Shown here piece after piece: positions 1-7,855 of a DNA stretch of 56,040 bases (the first letter of the stretch is position 1; every line of letters begins with the position of its first letter). The DNA is from JBMNOZ01 sp050943335 (GTDB lineage Bacteria > Bacillota > Desulfitobacteriia > Desulfitobacteriales > Syntrophobotulaceae). The translations under genes and the position numbers were made by a program. The notes beneath the pieces were generated by a model. That model had not been told where the DNA came from. It searched no databases and saw only the letters and a list, made by a program, of their open reading frames with translations. The stretch lies in assembly GCA_050943335.1 (NCBI GenBank), contig JBMNOZ010000014.1, forward strand, positions 1 to 56,040, read 5' to 3'.

Positions 1-25
1 AAAACTTACGGTAGAATTAGAGTAG

Positions 26-99
26 ACCATCGGTTAAAACTCCTTTCTGGTTTGCTCATCACTTACCATTTTTGGAGTTGCCGATGGTTTTTCCTTTTT
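26..99 (+). terminator. Large imperfect hairpin followed by a T tract
   Basis: Arms ACCATCGG (26-33) and AACTCC (38-43) pair with GGAGTT (74-79) and CCGATGGT (81-88), and a T-rich tract follows (88-99). A short TGGT/ACCA stem can form in the loop. This looks like a Rho-independent terminator for a plus-strand transcript entering from the left, although the gene lies outside the window. An attenuator or small RNA end is also possible. No coding region was recognised in bases 1-263. Confidence 0.5.
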
Positions 100-210
100 A
101 CTTTTGCGAACTTAATTGTACACTATCAAATATTTGTTTCTTTTATAAGATTAGAAGCAGTATATATATTAATACCTTTATTTCTAACAGGCAACAAGAA
201 TCGAGTTTGC

Positions 211-240
211 AAAAAGGCATGGCAGTTCACTGCCACGCCC
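211..240 (-). terminator. Terminator of the ech-hyp operon
   Basis: A stem TGGCAGT/ACTGCCA (220-226 and 229-235) is extended by GGC/GCC across one A-C mismatch. Read on the minus strand it is followed by a run of five T. It lies about 25 bases after the hypB stop codon, where the operon should end. A T-rich stretch on the other side could let it work in both directions. Confidence 0.75.
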
Positions 241-263
241 TTAATTTTTATATTGAGAAACTA

Positions 264-923
264 TTATTTGATTCTCGCCCCTTGTTCTCGAATCCAGGAC
301 ACTACCTCCGTGAAGCCTTCGCTGGTTTTAGCATTAACTTCAAATACCGGAGCTTCTTTATTTAAAGCTCGAATCCCTTTATAAAAAAACTCATCGTCAA
401 AATCCACAGAAGTTTTTAAATCTATCTTGGTTAAAAGGATTACATCAGCTTTTTCAAAAGCTAAAGGATATTTGTAAGGTTTGTCACTACCTTCTGCTGT
501 CGAACAAACCAATATTCGAAAGTGTTCTCCGATTTGAAATTCTACCGGACAGATTAGATTACCTATATTTTCAATAAAGAGTATCCCCGGTTCTTTAAGG
601 TCTAAGCCGGAAAGGGAATTCTTCACTAAAAGAGCGTCTAAATGACAGGCTCCTTTGGTGTTAATTTGAATAGCTTCAATACCGAGTTCTCTAAGTTTTA
701 TGGTATCTATATCGGATTCAACATCCCCTTCAACAACATACACTTTCTCTTCAGTAAGACCTTGAGCGATATTTATTAGACAAGAAGTTTTTCCGGCCCC
801 GGGAGCGCCCAGAACATTGATTGCCAAAATCCCCAGTTTCTCCAAATCCTCTTTTATCGATTCGGCTATTCTGTCGTTCTCAGCATATATATCCTCAACA
901 ATTGAAATTTCTTTGTCCGTCAC
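264..923 (-). CDS. hypB: Hydrogenase nickel-incorporation GTPase HypB
   Basis: HypB is the cytoplasmic GTPase that works with HypA to insert nickel into the large subunit of [NiFe] hydrogenases. The 219-residue protein has a P-loop GAPGAGKT near residue 40, a DVESD segment, the metal-site segment GACHLDA and a TKID guanine-specificity motif. It lacks the N-terminal CxxCGC motif and histidine-rich stretch seen in some HypB proteins, so it appears to have only the G-domain metal site. The start is GTG, with GGAGG eight bases upstream. It is the last gene of the echABCDEF-hypAB operon and is followed by a terminator. hypC, hypD, hypE and hypF are not in this window. Confidence 0.95.
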   Translation of the reverse strand: MTDKEISIVEDIYAENDRIAESIKEDLEKLGILAINVLGAPGAGKTSCLINIAQGLTEEKVYVVEGDVESDIDTIKLRELGIEAIQINTKGACHLDALLVKNSLSGLDLKEPGILFIENIGNLICPVEFQIGEHFRILVCSTAEGSDKPYKYPLAFEKADVILLTKIDLKTSVDFDDEFFYKGIRALNKEAPVFEVNAKTSEGFTEVVSWIREQGARIK

Positions 924-937
924 GGTTATACCTCCAA

Positions 938-1282
938 CTAGGTTTCAATTTCAATACTTTTAATATAGAATTCTCTGCCGATTTCAGTAGGAACGCCGTC
1001 TTTGCCGCATTGGGGACAAGCAAAGGACAGAGGCTTGCGGCTATAGTAAATATCACAAGCAGGGCAATGCCATTTGCTTTTGATATTTTCAATTCGGAGA
1101 AGAGCCCCTTCACATAAAGTACCTTCAGAAATTATATCAAAATACATCTGAATGGACTCGCCAATAAAACCCGAAGCTTCACCGACAACTAAATTAATTG
1201 CTGTAACTTTTTGGGCTTCATTTTTCTGAGCATGTTCAGAAGCAATCTTAATAATATGCTCAGTTATTGGATATTCATGCAT
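938..1282 (-). CDS. hypA: Hydrogenase nickel-metallochaperone HypA
   Basis: HypA delivers nickel to the hydrogenase large subunit together with HypB. The 114-residue protein begins MHE, the N-terminal nickel-binding motif of the family, and carries the structural zinc site as two CxxC pairs (CPAC and CPQC) near residues 73-92. Length matches the family. Its ATG overlaps the end of echF in the sequence ATGCATGA, so translation is probably coupled. hypB follows 14 bases later. Confidence 0.95.
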   Translation of the reverse strand: MHEYPITEHIIKIASEHAQKNEAQKVTAINLVVGEASGFIGESIQMYFDIISEGTLCEGALLRIENIKSKWHCPACDIYYSRKPLSFACPQCGKDGVPTEIGREFYIKSIEIET

Positions 1283-1685
1283 CTTCTTCTGTTTTTTCTA
1301 CTTTTTCCACTTTCTCTGCTTTTTCAATTTCTTTTTCTTCTATCTCCCCGTAGAGAGTTACAAATCTATCTTCTTTATCTGTCATTGGCAGTGTATAGTG
1401 TCTTTGGGCAGAAAGGCTTTTTCGCGGGCAAACATGAACACAATAGTTGCACATTATACAACGGGTGCGATCTATTTCCCACTTTTTAGCCTTGCGATCA
1501 ACTTCCAAGGCTCCAGCAGGACATCTTTTAGCGCAGAGCGTACAGAATGTGCAGAGCTGGACATCGTTTTCTATTGCTCCCCTAGTTCGAGGGTAAAATT
1601 CATTGGGGATAGCAGGATACATAGCTGTAGCAGGTTTGCTAAACAGGCTTTTTAGGATTGTCTTTCCTATTACGTTAATACTCAT
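1275..1685 (-). CDS. echF: Ech hydrogenase polyferredoxin subunit EchF
   Basis: EchF is the 2[4Fe-4S] subunit that passes electrons from soluble ferredoxin to the small subunit of a group 4 [NiFe] hydrogenase; it is related to NuoI of complex I. Two cysteine clusters are visible: CTFCTLCAKRCP and CIMCNYCVHVCP. The C-terminus is a lysine- and glutamate-rich tail of about 25 residues. I place the start at the ATG preceded by GGTGAGG. A longer reading frame exists but has no ribosome-binding site and would run into echE. The gene lies between echE (10-base gap) and hypA (8-base overlap). Confidence 0.92.
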   Translation of the reverse strand: MSINVIGKTILKSLFSKPATAMYPAIPNEFYPRTRGAIENDVQLCTFCTLCAKRCPAGALEVDRKAKKWEIDRTRCIMCNYCVHVCPRKSLSAQRHYTLPMTDKEDRFVTLYGEIEEKEIEKAEKVEKVEKTEEDA

Positions 1686-1695
1686 GTTCCTCACC

Positions 1696-2775
1696 TTACC
1701 TTTCCGTACAGCTAATGCAAGGGTCAATGGTTAGGGCTAAAATCGGCACATCTGCCAGATCAGATCCTGGTAGCATTTTTAATAGAGGGGCAATGTTGGC
1801 AAAAGTTGGGGTCCGAACTCTGAAACGCTCTAAATATTTTGTGCCGTTAGCCAAAGCGTAATAAATAACTTGGCCGCGAGGCTGTTCTATTCTGAGAAGA
1901 CACTCCCCTTCTGGGTTGCCGCGAACGCGAACATCGACTTCTCCATCAGGGATTTTACCAATAGCCTGTCTAATAAGATCAATAGATTGAAATATCTCCC
2001 TAATCCTTACTACAGTGCGAGCATAACAGTCACCGTCTTTTTCAACAACCGGTTCAAAGTCCAGATCTGAAAAAGCAGCATAACCGAGTTTACGCATATC
2101 TTGGGCAACCCCACTCCCTCTGAGGGTAGGTCCTACAGCCCCAGTTTCTAGAGCCTCTTGCGCTGTTAGAACTCCGATCCCTTTCGTCCGTTTTTGAACT
2201 GTGTAATCCCGAATAAAGACATCGGCCAGAGGTTGGAGGTCATTTTTAATCTCTTGCACAACTTTAGCAATTCTTTTGAGAGTATCATTATCAATATCTT
2301 TCCAAACTCCGCCGACTTTACAAACGCTAAAAATTACCCGCCCTCCTGTTGTCTCTTCAAAAATATCCAGGATTTTTTCTCTTACTCGCCAGCAATGCAT
2401 AAATAAACTTTCAAAGCCGAAAGCATCAGCCATTAAGCCAGCCCATAAAAGATGGCTGTGCATTCGTGATAATTCTCCCCAAATTGTCCGAAGATATTTA
2501 GCTCGAGGCGGAACTTCAACTTCCATAATGGCCTCGATTGTTTGGGCATAACCTTGTCCATGAATAAAACTGCAAATACCGCAAATACGCTCGATGACAT
2601 ATATCATTTCATTGTAGTCTCTTTTTTCAACCAGTTTTTCCAAACCTCTATGGATAAAACCAATGGAAGGAACAGCCCCTACCACCTTCTCATCTTCTAT
2701 AATTAAATCAAGATGGAGAGGCTCCGGAAGCACCGGATGCTGCGGACCAAACGGCATTATTGTACGTTTCCCCAT
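1696..2775 (-). CDS. echE: Ech hydrogenase large (catalytic [NiFe]) subunit EchE
   Basis: This is the catalytic subunit of a group 4 [NiFe] hydrogenase, homologous to NuoD. The four nickel-ligand cysteines are all present: RICGIC near residue 64 and DPCISC at the C-terminus. This separates a true hydrogenase from complex I subunit D, which lacks them. The protein stops three residues after the last cysteine, so the cleavable C-terminal extension of many [NiFe] large subunits is absent and no maturation protease would be needed. The 359-residue length fits EchE. The start is an ATG with GGAGAGGTG upstream. It lies between echD and echF. Confidence 0.96.
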   Translation of the reverse strand: MGKRTIMPFGPQHPVLPEPLHLDLIIEDEKVVGAVPSIGFIHRGLEKLVEKRDYNEMIYVIERICGICSFIHGQGYAQTIEAIMEVEVPPRAKYLRTIWGELSRMHSHLLWAGLMADAFGFESLFMHCWRVREKILDIFEETTGGRVIFSVCKVGGVWKDIDNDTLKRIAKVVQEIKNDLQPLADVFIRDYTVQKRTKGIGVLTAQEALETGAVGPTLRGSGVAQDMRKLGYAAFSDLDFEPVVEKDGDCYARTVVRIREIFQSIDLIRQAIGKIPDGEVDVRVRGNPEGECLLRIEQPRGQVIYYALANGTKYLERFRVRTPTFANIAPLLKMLPGSDLADVPILALTIDPCISCTER

Positions 2776-2790
2776 ATTTTTTCACCTCTC

Positions 2791-3153
2791 CTATTCTTTA
2801 TCTAAAGATGCAGTGGTACTGAAAGGTTGTTTAACCGCTGTTTCATAGAAAGTACCTTTAAAATCGACCAACATACCTGTGAACTTCACTCCATATAAAT
2901 CATGAATTTCGTTTTCGTAGAGAAAAGCAGGATGAAAAATTTTGCTGAGACTTGGAACACTATCCCCCACTTGAACATTAACCTTAACATTTTCGCAGTG
3001 TAGGTCCTGATTTTCGTAAGTATAAATCAGAAACATTTCTGTGGGGGTCTTTGTACAATGAATTTGAACTAAGCGGTAACCAGAGTTCGCGTATTTAAGG
3101 GAGGTATCTATCAATTCCTCCATTGTAGTTTGATGCATGATTTGCTCCGACAC
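2791..3153 (-). CDS. echD: Ech hydrogenase subunit EchD (NuoC-like)
   Basis: This is a small hydrophilic subunit related to NuoC of complex I, thought to help join the large and small hydrogenase subunits. The segment ENEIHDLYGVKFTG (near residue 80-90) matches the family signature. Length, 120 residues, agrees with EchD. The GTG start overlaps the TAG stop of echC, with GGTGG just upstream, so translation is probably coupled to echC. Confidence 0.9.
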   Translation of the reverse strand: MSEQIMHQTTMEELIDTSLKYANSGYRLVQIHCTKTPTEMFLIYTYENQDLHCENVKVNVQVGDSVPSLSKIFHPAFLYENEIHDLYGVKFTGMLVDFKGTFYETAVKQPFSTTASLDKE

Positions 3154-3593
3154 TATTTGGCCACCTTCTTCCCTTGTTTTTTTTGTTTTTCTTTGAGAAT
3201 TTCAGTTGCCTTCACAACACCATCAATAATGGCTTCCGGTCTGGCGGCACAACCTGGGACATAAACATCAACTGGAATAACCTTATCAATACCGCCCTGT
3301 ACATTATAACATTCTCGGAAGATCCCCCCTGAAGTAGCACAAGCTCCAACCGCAACAACAACTTTAGGTTCGGGCATCTGATCGTAGATATTTTTGATAA
3401 CGGTTTTATTCTGCTCGTTAACAGAACCAGTTACAACAAATATATCTGCGTGTTTGGGGTTTCCGATATTAAGAACTCCAAAACGTTCTACATCGTATAA
3501 GGGAGTAAGGCAGGCTAAGACTTCAATATCACAACCATTGCAACTGGAGGCATCATAGTGTATAAGCCATGGAGATTTTGACAAAAAAGACAT
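3153..3593 (-). CDS. echC: Ech hydrogenase small subunit EchC (NuoB-like)
   Basis: EchC carries the [4Fe-4S] cluster closest to the [NiFe] site and is homologous to NuoB. The cluster ligands are visible: CNGCD near the N-terminus, GACATSGG in the middle and PGC in PGCAARPE. The chosen ATG has GAGGTG seven bases upstream. A GTG six codons earlier is possible but less well placed. The protein ends in a lysine-rich tail and its stop overlaps the echD start. Confidence 0.94.
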   Translation of the reverse strand: MSFLSKSPWLIHYDASSCNGCDIEVLACLTPLYDVERFGVLNIGNPKHADIFVVTGSVNEQNKTVIKNIYDQMPEPKVVVAVGACATSGGIFRECYNVQGGIDKVIPVDVYVPGCAARPEAIIDGVVKATEILKEKQKKQGKKVAK

Positions 3594-3625
3594 TTTTTTC
3601 ACCTCTATCACAGTCTAACTTGGGG

Positions 3626-4483
3626 TTACCTTAGAGCCAGAATAGCAATATTTCCAACTCCAAGAATCAAAGCTACTATCCAAGAACCTGCCAAAGTCCA
3701 TTGCCATTTCAAGCGGGAGCTAACATTGTCAATAAAGATCTCCAGCAGATATACAGCAATTGCTAAGAGAATAGCAACTATAATATTAGGAGCAAAGAAT
3801 AAACAGACTATTCCCAACAAGAAAATATTTTCATACCAATGGGCAATTTCTATCAGCGCTAATTCTTTCCCGGAAAACTCAGTTATAACTCCCCGCACAA
3901 TTTCTTGGTGGGCGTGATGAGACATTGAAATATCAAAAGGAGATTTACGAAACTTAATAGTTAGTATAAATAGGAAACCGATAAAAATACCAGGAAGAGT
4001 AAAAATTAAAGGTTTTCCAGACATAGCGATCTCAAGAGTATTAAAACTCTTAGTTGCCATAAACATTCCGACCACGGTCAGGATCAACATCGGCTCATAA
4101 GCCATGATCTGGAGCATTTCTCTTTCTGCCCCGATATAAGCATATGGTGAATAGGTGGAATAAGCGGCGATAATCAGGAAAATACTCGCTAGGGTTAAGG
4201 CAAAAACAGCCAAGAGCAGGTCTCCACCGGCAAAGAAAATACAACCGGTGATAATTACAAAGATCAGAAAACAAAAAATATAAAACTTGTGAAGTCTGTT
4301 AACAGCGATATCTTCTTTGGCCAGCAACTTAAAAACATCATAGAAAGGCTGTAGTAACGGCGGACCGACCCTTCCTTGCATTCTGGCGGAGATAATCCTG
4401 TCCACTCCGGCAATTATTCCCCCGAGAATTGGAGCAAAAATTATATAAAGGACTACTGCAATCCAAGTATTTATTCCACTCAT
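3626..4483 (-). CDS. echB: Ech hydrogenase membrane subunit EchB (NuoH-like)
   Basis: EchB is the integral membrane subunit that connects the hydrophilic hydrogenase arm to the ion-translocating module. It is homologous to NuoH. The 285-residue protein has about eight hydrophobic segments, the loop GRVGPPLLQPFYDVFKLLAK, and PFDISMSHHAHQE followed by TEFSG, as in Ech-type NuoH homologues. Its ATG overlaps the echA stop (ATGA), indicating translational coupling. Confidence 0.94.
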   Translation of the reverse strand: MSGINTWIAVVLYIIFAPILGGIIAGVDRIISARMQGRVGPPLLQPFYDVFKLLAKEDIAVNRLHKFYIFCFLIFVIITGCIFFAGGDLLLAVFALTLASIFLIIAAYSTYSPYAYIGAEREMLQIMAYEPMLILTVVGMFMATKSFNTLEIAMSGKPLIFTLPGIFIGFLFILTIKFRKSPFDISMSHHAHQEIVRGVITEFSGKELALIEIAHWYENIFLLGIVCLFFAPNIIVAILLAIAVYLLEIFIDNVSSRLKWQWTLAGSWIVALILGVGNIAILALR

Positions 4484-6387
4484 GACATCCCCACCCCAAA
4501 CATAATGATAATAAGAACAATGCTGGAAACAACTCCCAATTTAAATAAATTATCCTCGCCAAAAATATTGTCCAGATAAAAACTCCTCATTGATAGTTCT
4601 CTAGTGAGACCGAGGGAACCATAGAACTCTTCTTTATTTTCGGTATTCGCACCTGCTAAATACTGCGGTTTATAGTTATAATTCTTCTGGAATAACAGGC
4701 TGAGAGGCAAGACAATTAGTAAACCCATCATAATGAGCAGTATTGCCACATTGCTCTTAGCCAAAAGGAATGTACCGCCATAAGTTCGAATAATAAAAGG
4801 TTCTAAAGAGTATTTGGAGATCAATGGGAAACCGAGACAGATAACAACGGTTAGAACAGCTAGTACCGCTAGAGTAAATCTTTCTGATAATGGAACTTCA
4901 GGAACGAACTCGGCCGGTTTTTCTTTAACCATGATCAGTTTGCCAAGCCATTTTGTCCAGAAGAAAAACGTAGCAGCACCGCCGAAAGCCACAAAAACAG
5001 TCAGTATAGGATTAGCGTTAACTAAACCTTCAATAGCCGCCCATTTACTAATTAACATTCCAAAAGGAGCCAAGAACATACCAGCGATACCAATAACCAT
5101 CCCAACGGCCACTTTGGGCATTTTGACGATCAGCCCGTCCATTGTTTCGATGATTCGATCCCCTAGATTATGCTCTACAGTACCCACGGAAAGGAAAAGT
5201 AAGGATTTAGCTATCGCATGGAAAATAACGATCATAATGGCTGCCCAGGCCAGTTCAGGAGACCCTACACCGGCGCAGACAATTACGAGTCCAAGATTGG
5301 CAATTGTCGAGTAAGCCAATACTCTTTTGGCATCGGGTTGGGTAATAGCCATGAAAGAAGTGAGGAGAAAGGTCACAGCTCCGACCACGGCCACAAAGAG
5401 CCCCAAGAGAGCTCCCTCTTCGACAAAGGCAAAAACCGGGGAAAGTCTGATTATTAAATACACCCCTGCTTTAACCATAGTGCTAGAGTGGAGTAAAGCC
5501 GAGACAGGCGTTGGAGCAACCATTGCTCCCAATAACCAGGAAGCAAACGGCATCTGAGCGGATTTGGTCATCCCGGCAAAAGCGAGTAAAGCCACCGGGA
5601 GCAGAACTACAGCCGAAGCTAAGGTCGGAAGTTGGTTCAGCTCGACTGTTTGTGCCTTTGTAAATAAAAGAATAATTGCCGCTATAAAACCCAAGCCACC
5701 GAGAAGGTTCATTTTTAACGCTTGAAAAGCATTTTTAATTGCAATTTCATCCCGGCTGTAACCAATCAGGAAGAAAGAGCAGAAAGTGGTGATTTCCCAA
5801 AAGAAAAATAACCATAATAAATTGTTGGCAAAAACGACCCCATACATCGCTCCCAAAAAGACGTAGATAACAAAGAAAAAGAAGGGAACCCTGTTTTTTA
5901 CTTCAGGATGGTGCCGATGGTAAGCTTCCATATAACCCACTGCAAACAAAGCGATAAGGCTTCCAATAACTCCAATAATAATAGTCATGATCAAGGAAAG
6001 GTTATCGATAAATAAGTTATATACGACCTGAACTTGACTACCGTGAACCACATGGAACCAAACAGCGAGCACTGCGCCTGCTAACATCAACAAACCAGCT
6101 AAGAATTGTCTGTGTCTAACGGATATAACAATAATAATTACAGCTAAAATTAATTCCAGTATGAAGATGCCAGCATCTATGGCCTTAGCACCGAATTCAA
6201 AATAAATAGGGCCAGTCTTATTAAAATATTGGACGACTAAAAAGATTGAAGCTGCTGATAATATAATAGTAGAAATTAGAACAATAACTTTTCGCGCTGC
6301 AAGCTGTCGAGAAAATAGTAACAACAAGGCAACAATTACCGGGAACAAGATTAGAAATAGTACCGTGTTCATGTTAGCGTAACTCAC
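4480..6387 (-). CDS. echA: Ech hydrogenase antiporter-like membrane subunit EchA (NuoL-like)
   Basis: EchA is the large antiporter-like subunit (NuoL/MrpA family) proposed to move protons or sodium ions across the membrane. The 635-residue protein is almost entirely hydrophobic, with roughly 15 predicted membrane segments. Family markers are the conserved glutamate in FFFFWEITTFCSF and the HSSTMVKAGVYLI helix carrying the conserved lysine. It is the first gene of the operon, about 120 bases after a strong sigma-A promoter. The order echA-B-C-D-E-F is the same as in the well-studied archaeal Ech operon. Confidence 0.94.
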   Translation of the reverse strand: MSYANMNTVLFLILFPVIVALLLLFSRQLAARKVIVLISTIILSAASIFLVVQYFNKTGPIYFEFGAKAIDAGIFILELILAVIIIVISVRHRQFLAGLLMLAGAVLAVWFHVVHGSQVQVVYNLFIDNLSLIMTIIIGVIGSLIALFAVGYMEAYHRHHPEVKNRVPFFFFVIYVFLGAMYGVVFANNLLWLFFFWEITTFCSFFLIGYSRDEIAIKNAFQALKMNLLGGLGFIAAIILLFTKAQTVELNQLPTLASAVVLLPVALLAFAGMTKSAQMPFASWLLGAMVAPTPVSALLHSSTMVKAGVYLIIRLSPVFAFVEEGALLGLFVAVVGAVTFLLTSFMAITQPDAKRVLAYSTIANLGLVIVCAGVGSPELAWAAIMIVIFHAIAKSLLFLSVGTVEHNLGDRIIETMDGLIVKMPKVAVGMVIGIAGMFLAPFGMLISKWAAIEGLVNANPILTVFVAFGGAATFFFWTKWLGKLIMVKEKPAEFVPEVPLSERFTLAVLAVLTVVICLGFPLISKYSLEPFIIRTYGGTFLLAKSNVAILLIMMGLLIVLPLSLLFQKNYNYKPQYLAGANTENKEEFYGSLGLTRELSMRSFYLDNIFGEDNLFKLGVVSSIVLIIIMFGVGMS

Positions 6388-6508
6388 CCCTCTAAATATT
6401 TCTGATTAAAAAAAAATTGAGCAGCATAAATTCAACTTTTCACTTCCCTATCTAAAGAAAATAATTAGGGATTTTTTTAATAAGAATCTTTAAATACTCG
6501 TAACTTAA

Positions 6509-6537
6509 ATTATAATGAATTAGAGAGACAATATCAA
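6509..6537 (-). promoter_or_regulatory. Sigma-A promoter of the ech-hyp operon
   Basis: On the minus strand TTGATA (6532-6537) is separated by 17 bases from a consensus TATAAT (6509-6514). It lies just past the aminotransferase stop codon and about 120 bases ahead of echA, leaving a long untranslated leader. No operator or riboswitch was recognised in the leader. Confidence 0.75.
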
Positions 6538-6562
6538 TTGAAAATAGGGAATAAACCGATTC

Positions 6563-7732
6563 TTACAATGTACTCAAGGCGTAAGCGATCCTTTCAATTG
6601 CTTTTTCAATATTTTCCATAGAATTGGCATAGGAAATTCTTAAATAGCCTTCGCCAAACTTACCAAAAGAGCTGCCGCTTAAAGTCGCTACTCCGGCTTC
6701 AGTAAGCAAGTAATCCGCCATTTCGGCACTAGACTTTCCAAAAGAAGAGATATTTGGAAAAGCATAAAAAGCACCGGCTGGTTTTAAGCAAGTTAAACCT
6801 TGGATAGAGTTCAAACCGTCCACGATTTTATCTCTTCGGAGTTTAAACTGCGCAACCCGGTTTTTTATTTCTTCCTGGGGGCCGGTTAAAGCCTCTATGC
6901 AAGCCATTTGAGTAAACCCGGCTAAACAGGAGGTACTATTAATAACCAGATTGGTGATGTGGCTTGCTAATTCTTTAGGCATAACCCCGTACCCTGCTCT
7001 CCACCCAGTCATGGAGTAAGTCTTGGAAAAACCGTTTAAAATAATGGTTTTCTCTCTCATGCCCGGGAAAGAGGTGATGGAATAGGCTTGATCTTCATAA
7101 ACAATATTCTCATAGATCTCATCGGAGAGGACCATAATCTCTCGCTCCGCAATAACTTCCGCAATCTCCTTTAAGTCTTGCTTGGACAACATCCCGCCGG
7201 TTGGGTTTTGAGGGGAATTGATAATAATCAATTTGGTTTTGGGAGTGATTAATTTCTTAAATTCTTCAATATCCATTCTAAACTGGTTTTCTTCCCGCAA
7301 AGGAATGGGAACCGGTACTCCTCCGGCAAAATTAATCACGGATTCGTAAATTGGAAATCCCGGATTAGGATAGATTACCTCATCTCCCGGGTTAACCAGA
7401 GCCAAAATAGTATAAAACATTATCGGTTTGCCCCCGGCGGTCATAACGACTTCCTCCGGATCAACAGTGTAGCCCCTTCGGGAGCCGATATAATCAGCAA
7501 TTGCCTGCCTGGTTTCTAAAAGACCCGGGGAAGGAGTATATTTTGTCATTCCTTCTTGCATTTTCTCGATGCCTTTGGCAATTACATTGGTCGGGGTTGG
7601 AAAATCCGGTTCTCCGATTTCTAAATGAATAATTTCTCGACCCTGGGCCTCAAGGGCTTTTGCTTTAGCTAACATTTCAAAAGCTGATTCCGTACCTAAT
7701 TTTGACATCCGATCTGCCAATTTAATACTCAT
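6563..7732 (-). CDS. Pyridoxal-phosphate aminotransferase, class I/II (AspC/PatA-like)
   Basis: This fold-type I aminotransferase probably acts on aspartate, an aromatic amino acid or a related substrate; the sequence does not settle which. The Schiff-base lysine is in SKTYSMTGWRAGYG (near residue 235), preceded by the PLP-contact segments NSPQNPTGG and LSDEIYENIVY. Length, 389 residues, is standard. The start ATG has GGAGGGTGG upstream. It is probably its own unit: a hairpin repeat lies upstream and the ech promoter begins right after its stop codon. No clear terminator follows, so read-through into ech is possible. Confidence 0.88.
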   Translation of the reverse strand: MSIKLADRMSKLGTESAFEMLAKAKALEAQGREIIHLEIGEPDFPTPTNVIAKGIEKMQEGMTKYTPSPGLLETRQAIADYIGSRRGYTVDPEEVVMTAGGKPIMFYTILALVNPGDEVIYPNPGFPIYESVINFAGGVPVPIPLREENQFRMDIEEFKKLITPKTKLIIINSPQNPTGGMLSKQDLKEIAEVIAEREIMVLSDEIYENIVYEDQAYSITSFPGMREKTIILNGFSKTYSMTGWRAGYGVMPKELASHITNLVINSTSCLAGFTQMACIEALTGPQEEIKNRVAQFKLRRDKIVDGLNSIQGLTCLKPAGAFYAFPNISSFGKSSAEMADYLLTEAGVATLSGSSFGKFGEGYLRISYANSMENIEKAIERIAYALSTL

Positions 7733-7790
7733 TTTCCACCCTCCGCTAAATATACCTTGTCTTATATAATTAAAAGGTTCTCTTTGTCAA

Positions 7791-7821
7791 GAAGGGACGT
7801 CTCCTGTAGAGACGTCCCTTC
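7791..7821. repeat. REP-like perfect hairpin
   Basis: GAAGGGACGTCTC (7791-7803) and GAGACGTCCCTTC (7809-7821) form a perfect 13-bp stem with a 5-base loop. No T tract follows on either strand, so it is a poor terminator. The GGGAC...GTCCC pattern recurs in the hairpin at 27545-27570. It may be a dispersed REP-like element of the kind mobilised by Y1 (RAYT) transposases; that link is inference. Confidence 0.5.
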
Positions 7822-7855
7822 TCGCTCTTTCTGGAGTTATTTCTTTATATAGAAA

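Noticed and set aside
52..384. Open reading frames over the left edge and the 3' end of hypB on the plus strand
   Set aside because: They lack good ribosome-binding sites, run antisense to hypB and overlap hairpins.
4814..5557. Plus-strand open frames within echA
   Set aside because: They are antisense shadows of the strongly supported echA gene, with no domain recognised.
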